From assembly GCA_051155775.1 (NCBI GenBank), contig DAXETV010000013.1, positions 94,310-158,309 of the forward strand: 64,000 bases of DNA, in the 5' to 3' direction. Under the pieces are notes generated by a model. It did not search any database. It was not told where the DNA came from and was given only the letters and a program-made list of their open reading frames with translations. The translations under genes and the position numbers were made by a program. This DNA is from CAYSCZ01 sp051155775. GTDB lineage: Bacteria > Bacteroidota > Bacteroidia > Cytophagales > Cyclobacteriaceae. How positions within the stretch are numbered: the stretch's first letter is position 1; each line of letters starts with the position of its first letter. This document shows, in pieces, positions 61,884 to 64,000 of this stretch.

Positions 61884-64000
61884 ATGAAAACAACCATACT
61901 AACGGTTTTGACTATACTATGCTTGGGTATAGTTATAAAAATGAATGCTCAAAACTCAATGGGAGTAGGTACCAATTCACCAAATCAGAATGCTGTTTTG
62001 GAGTTGGTTTCCCCGAATAACAATCAAGGTTTCCTGGTTCCAAGGATAACAACCGCTCAGCGAACAGATCCGGCTTTTGAAGGGAATCTGAATGCTAGTG
62101 ACATTGGTTTATTAATATTTGACAACGACGATCAAAGTTTCTATTTCTGGAACGGGTCGCGGTGGGTTCTTATATCGGAGGGAACAACACCTATACAAAT
62201 TCTAAATCCAGGGTCTATTCCAAGGTGGGATGGTGTAAACCTGGTTGATGGGACGTTGGTTGACGATGGTACAAATGTGTCAACTAATAATGATTTTACA
62301 GTAGGTGGTGATCTTACTATTAACGGCACAATAATTGGTAGTGGTGGACAAATTACCAATCTTAATATAGATTCGGTTGGAGGTCAATCCGCTGAAACAA
62401 TTGACCTGGCAGTCAGCCTTATAAGTAATAACCAGAGAATAGACCTTGATAGCCTGAATGATGTTACCCTGACTACCTCACCGGCACCCGGTGATATCGC
62501 AGGTAATTATACAGATGGCTTTACAATTGTTTCTATTGAGGGAATAAATTCAGTTGATTTAGCGGCAGCTATAAATTTGATCAATAATAATCCAAGCCTG
62601 GATTTGGACAGCACAGATGATCTTACTATATCAACTGTTCCTGTTCCAGGTGATATAAGTGGAGATTTTGCGACTGGTTTAGTCGTTGATTCAGTGGGCG
62701 GTCAATCCGCTGTAGATATTGCCAATGTATTTAATCTTCTTAATTCCAATCCAGCCATTGATTTGGATAGTACCAATGATCTTACAGTTAATACTCCAGC
62801 AGCATTAGGTGATATAAGCGGGGATTTTACAACTGGCTTAACGGTTGATTCAGTTGGCGGTGAGGCCGCTACGGATGTAGCGACAGCGGTTAATCTGGTT
62901 AACAGCAACCCAAACATTGATTTGGACGATACGGATGATATTACTTTAAGTAACACGCCAAACCTTGATGTAGATGCTACGGACGATTTAGCTTTAACGA
63001 CCACACCGACCCCCGGCGATATAACCGGAAATTATTCGATTGGCTTAACGGTTGATTCAGTGGGCGGCGAGGCCGCCACGGATGTAGCGACAGCGGTTAA
63101 TCTGGTTAACAGCAACCCGAACATTGATTTGGACGCTACGGACGATTTAGCTTTAACGACGACACCTACCCCCGGCGATATAACCGGAAATTATTCGATT
63201 GGCTTAACAGTTGATTCAGTGGGCGGTGAGGCCGCCACGGATGTAGCGACAGCGGTGAACCTGGTTAACAGCAACCCGAACATTGATTTGGATGCTACCG
63301 ATGATATACAAGATTTAAATTCTGTACTCTCAGCTGGCAACGACGCCTTGAGTCAGAGTTTATTAAATGTGGACTCTATGTCCGCGGATAAGCTGACAGT
63401 TGGTGGTGGTGCATTTACCGTTAATGGCGTGGGTAATGTTGGCGCCAATAATGTGAATACACCGAATGTGATCTTTAATCCCGGTATTAACAGTGTAAAC
63501 CTGGGGTCCGATACTCAAACCGGTAATGTATCACTTACCATTCCTAACCTTGGAGGTGTCAATGACACCATTGCGCTTAGAAGTGAGTTATCATCAGGTA
63601 TACAAGACATATCTTCAGTACTAGGTCAGGGCAATGACGCCTTAGGCAACAGCTTGTTAGGTCTCGATGTATTGGAAGCCAACAGCATCAACACCTTCAG
63701 CGATATGAACGCTGACTCGATATTCAACAACTATATTGATCTTGCTGGAAGCAGCATCGTTCTGGATGGCCTCGTTGGTTTTATAACCGCTGATTCTGTT
63801 TCTGCAACTACCTATTTTGGCGACGGTTCCAACCTATCCGGCATTGGAGGTTCTCAGAATATTGATTCTGTACTCGCTCAAGGTAATGACGCCGGATTCC
63901 AGAATATCACCGGGGTAGATACCCTGTTTGCTGATGCCGGCAACTTTAATAGTGGTACTTCAACAGCAATTACCGCAGCTTCCTTGCAGAACCCTGCCGC
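61884..64000 (+). CDS. Large secreted repeat protein, fibre or adhesin-like (5' part, runs off the window)
   Basis: The frame opens with ATG 61884 and has no stop up to base 64000, so at least 705 residues are encoded. A signal peptide (TILTVLTILCLGIVI, cleaved near MNAQ) is followed by a block common in large Bacteroidota surface proteins: SMGVGTNSPNQNAVLELVS, QGFLVPRITTAQRTDP and FYFWNGSRWVLI. Next come 53-residue repeats (62358-63305). After them is a second set with the recurring text SVL..GNDA (at 63306, 63600 and 63855) and strand-rich linkers such as LTVGGGAFTVNGVGNVGANN, reminiscent of phage tail-fibre or trimeric autotransporter stalks. The C-terminus, which would show a sorting or S74-type domain, is outside the window. 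Confidence 0.85.
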   Translation, partial: MKTTILTVLTILCLGIVIKMNAQNSMGVGTNSPNQNAVLELVSPNNNQGFLVPRITTAQRTDPAFEGNLNASDIGLLIFDNDDQSFYFWNGSRWVLISEGTTPIQILNPGSIPRWDGVNLVDGTLVDDGTNVSTNNDFTVGGDLTINGTIIGSGGQITNLNIDSVGGQSAETIDLAVSLISNNQRIDLDSLNDVTLTTSPAPGDIAGNYTDGFTIVSIEGINSVDLAAAINLINNNPSLDLDSTDDLTISTVPVPGDISGDFATGLVVDSVGGQSAVDIANVFNLLNSNPAIDLDSTNDLTVNTPAALGDISGDFTTGLTVDSVGGEAATDVATAVNLVNSNPNIDLDDTDDITLSNTPNLDVDATDDLALTTTPTPGDITGNYSIGLTVDSVGGEAATDVATAVNLVNSNPNIDLDATDDLALTTTPTPGDITGNYSIGLTVDSVGGEAATDVATAVNLVNSNPNIDLDATDDIQDLNSVLSAGNDALSQSLLNVDSMSADKLTVGGGAFTVNGVGNVGANNVNTPNVIFNPGINSVNLGSDTQTGNVSLTIPNLGGVNDTIALRSELSSGIQDISSVLGQGNDALGNSLLGLDVLEANSINTFSDMNADSIFNNYIDLAGSSIVLDGLVGFITADSVSATTYFGDGSNLSGIGGSQNIDSVLAQGNDAGFQNITGVDTLFADAGNFNSGTSTAITAASLQNPA
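62358..63305 (+). repeat. 53-residue (159-bp) tandem repeats in the large secreted protein
   Basis: Units begin with GDI(A/S/T)G: 62490, 62649, 62808, 63015 and 63174, preceded by a partial unit from 62358. Each is exactly 53 codons, except that a 48-base partial unit (62967-63014) is inserted after the third. The fourth and fifth units are almost identical at DNA level, which points to very recent duplication, while earlier ones have drifted. Confidence 0.9.
63306..63914 (+). repeat. Second degenerate repeat series (SVL-x2-GNDA motif) in the large secreted protein
   Basis: Three segments starting at 63306, 63600 and 63855 share the pattern (I/N)(Q/I)D followed by SVL, then an (S/G/A)(A/Q)G-NDA core. 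Spacing is about 294 and 255 bases, so it is an irregular repeat. It resembles the repeats of long fibre proteins and probably continues beyond the window. Confidence 0.65.

Noticed and set aside
62141..63004. Open frames of 72 and 100 codons on the minus strand within the large repeat protein
   Set aside because: They lie entirely opposite a plus-strand frame with a signal peptide and perfect 53-codon repeats, and contain repeated low-complexity Ser/Val text, which is the shadow of the repeats.

Overview
The window is a gene-dense, low-GC stretch of chromosome that looks like a member of the Bacteroidota, most likely the Cytophagales. Supporting signs are the phylum-typical families (DUF2851, DUF3108, DUF1080, the TIGR04282 glycosyltransferase, TPR-CHAT proteins, a CASTOR/POLLUX-like channel), exported proteins whose mature ends follow AQ or a lipobox, and several perfect TAnnTTTG -7 promoter elements. 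I see no tRNA, rRNA, CRISPR array, insertion sequence or phage integration. Most of the window is core genome.

Layout. 0-6 kb: a partial YraN gene diverges from a tight six-gene run (manA, lipB, PolB-like exonuclease, RNase R, polyprenyl synthase). 6-11.6 kb: a metal-receptor-type substrate-binding protein that appears to start with ATT, an M42 peptidase, an acyl-CoA carboxylase beta subunit, then a Ppx/GppA phosphatase and an Ldh-family dehydrogenase. 11.7-15.3 kb: an exported keto-sugar pair (DUF1080 and a Tat-dependent Gfo/Idh/MocA oxidoreductase), a divergent cytochrome c and a CBS protein. 15.3-17.9 kb: the rplM-rpsI-rpsB-tsf ribosomal operon with a clear promoter and an internal hairpin. 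17.9-23.8 kb: pseudouridine synthase, a PhoR/PhoB-like two-component pair, DUF3108 and aminopeptidase genes, and a TPR protein. 23.8-27.8 kb: a four-gene membrane glycosylation operon. 27.9-41.5 kb: housekeeping genes (rnhA, a class V aminotransferase, aroQ, xerD, pyrD, ftsK, lolA, pyrF, DUF2851, a NeuD-type acetyltransferase, trhO, a nucleoside phosphorylase, dnaX). 41.5-55 kb: a lone receiver domain, a LysM transglycosylase, an O-methyltransferase, an M16 peptidase, a GT9 enzyme, lipoproteins, the channel, a TPM protein, a threonine/serine dehydratase and polA. 55-61.5 kb: two tandem exported TPR-CHAT caspase-like proteins. 61.6-64 kb: a tiny membrane protein and the start of a very large secreted repeat protein that runs off the window.

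The most interesting signals are decoding anomalies at poly-A tracts. dnaX is split at an A9 run exactly where one extra A (or a -1 slip) joins gamma to a full tau C-terminus. pyrF is split at an A11 run where one extra A restores a complete enzyme. A third A9 run sits at the ambiguous start of the TPM gene. Transcriptional slippage could explain the first two together, although sequencing error is the main alternative for pyrF. Other items of note are the paired TPR-CHAT proteins with RG-rich linkers directly before the protease domain, the 53-residue repeats of the right-end adhesin or fibre-like protein (two copies almost identical at DNA level), and a 14-bp inverted repeat that places mirrored start codons around a lipoprotein gene.
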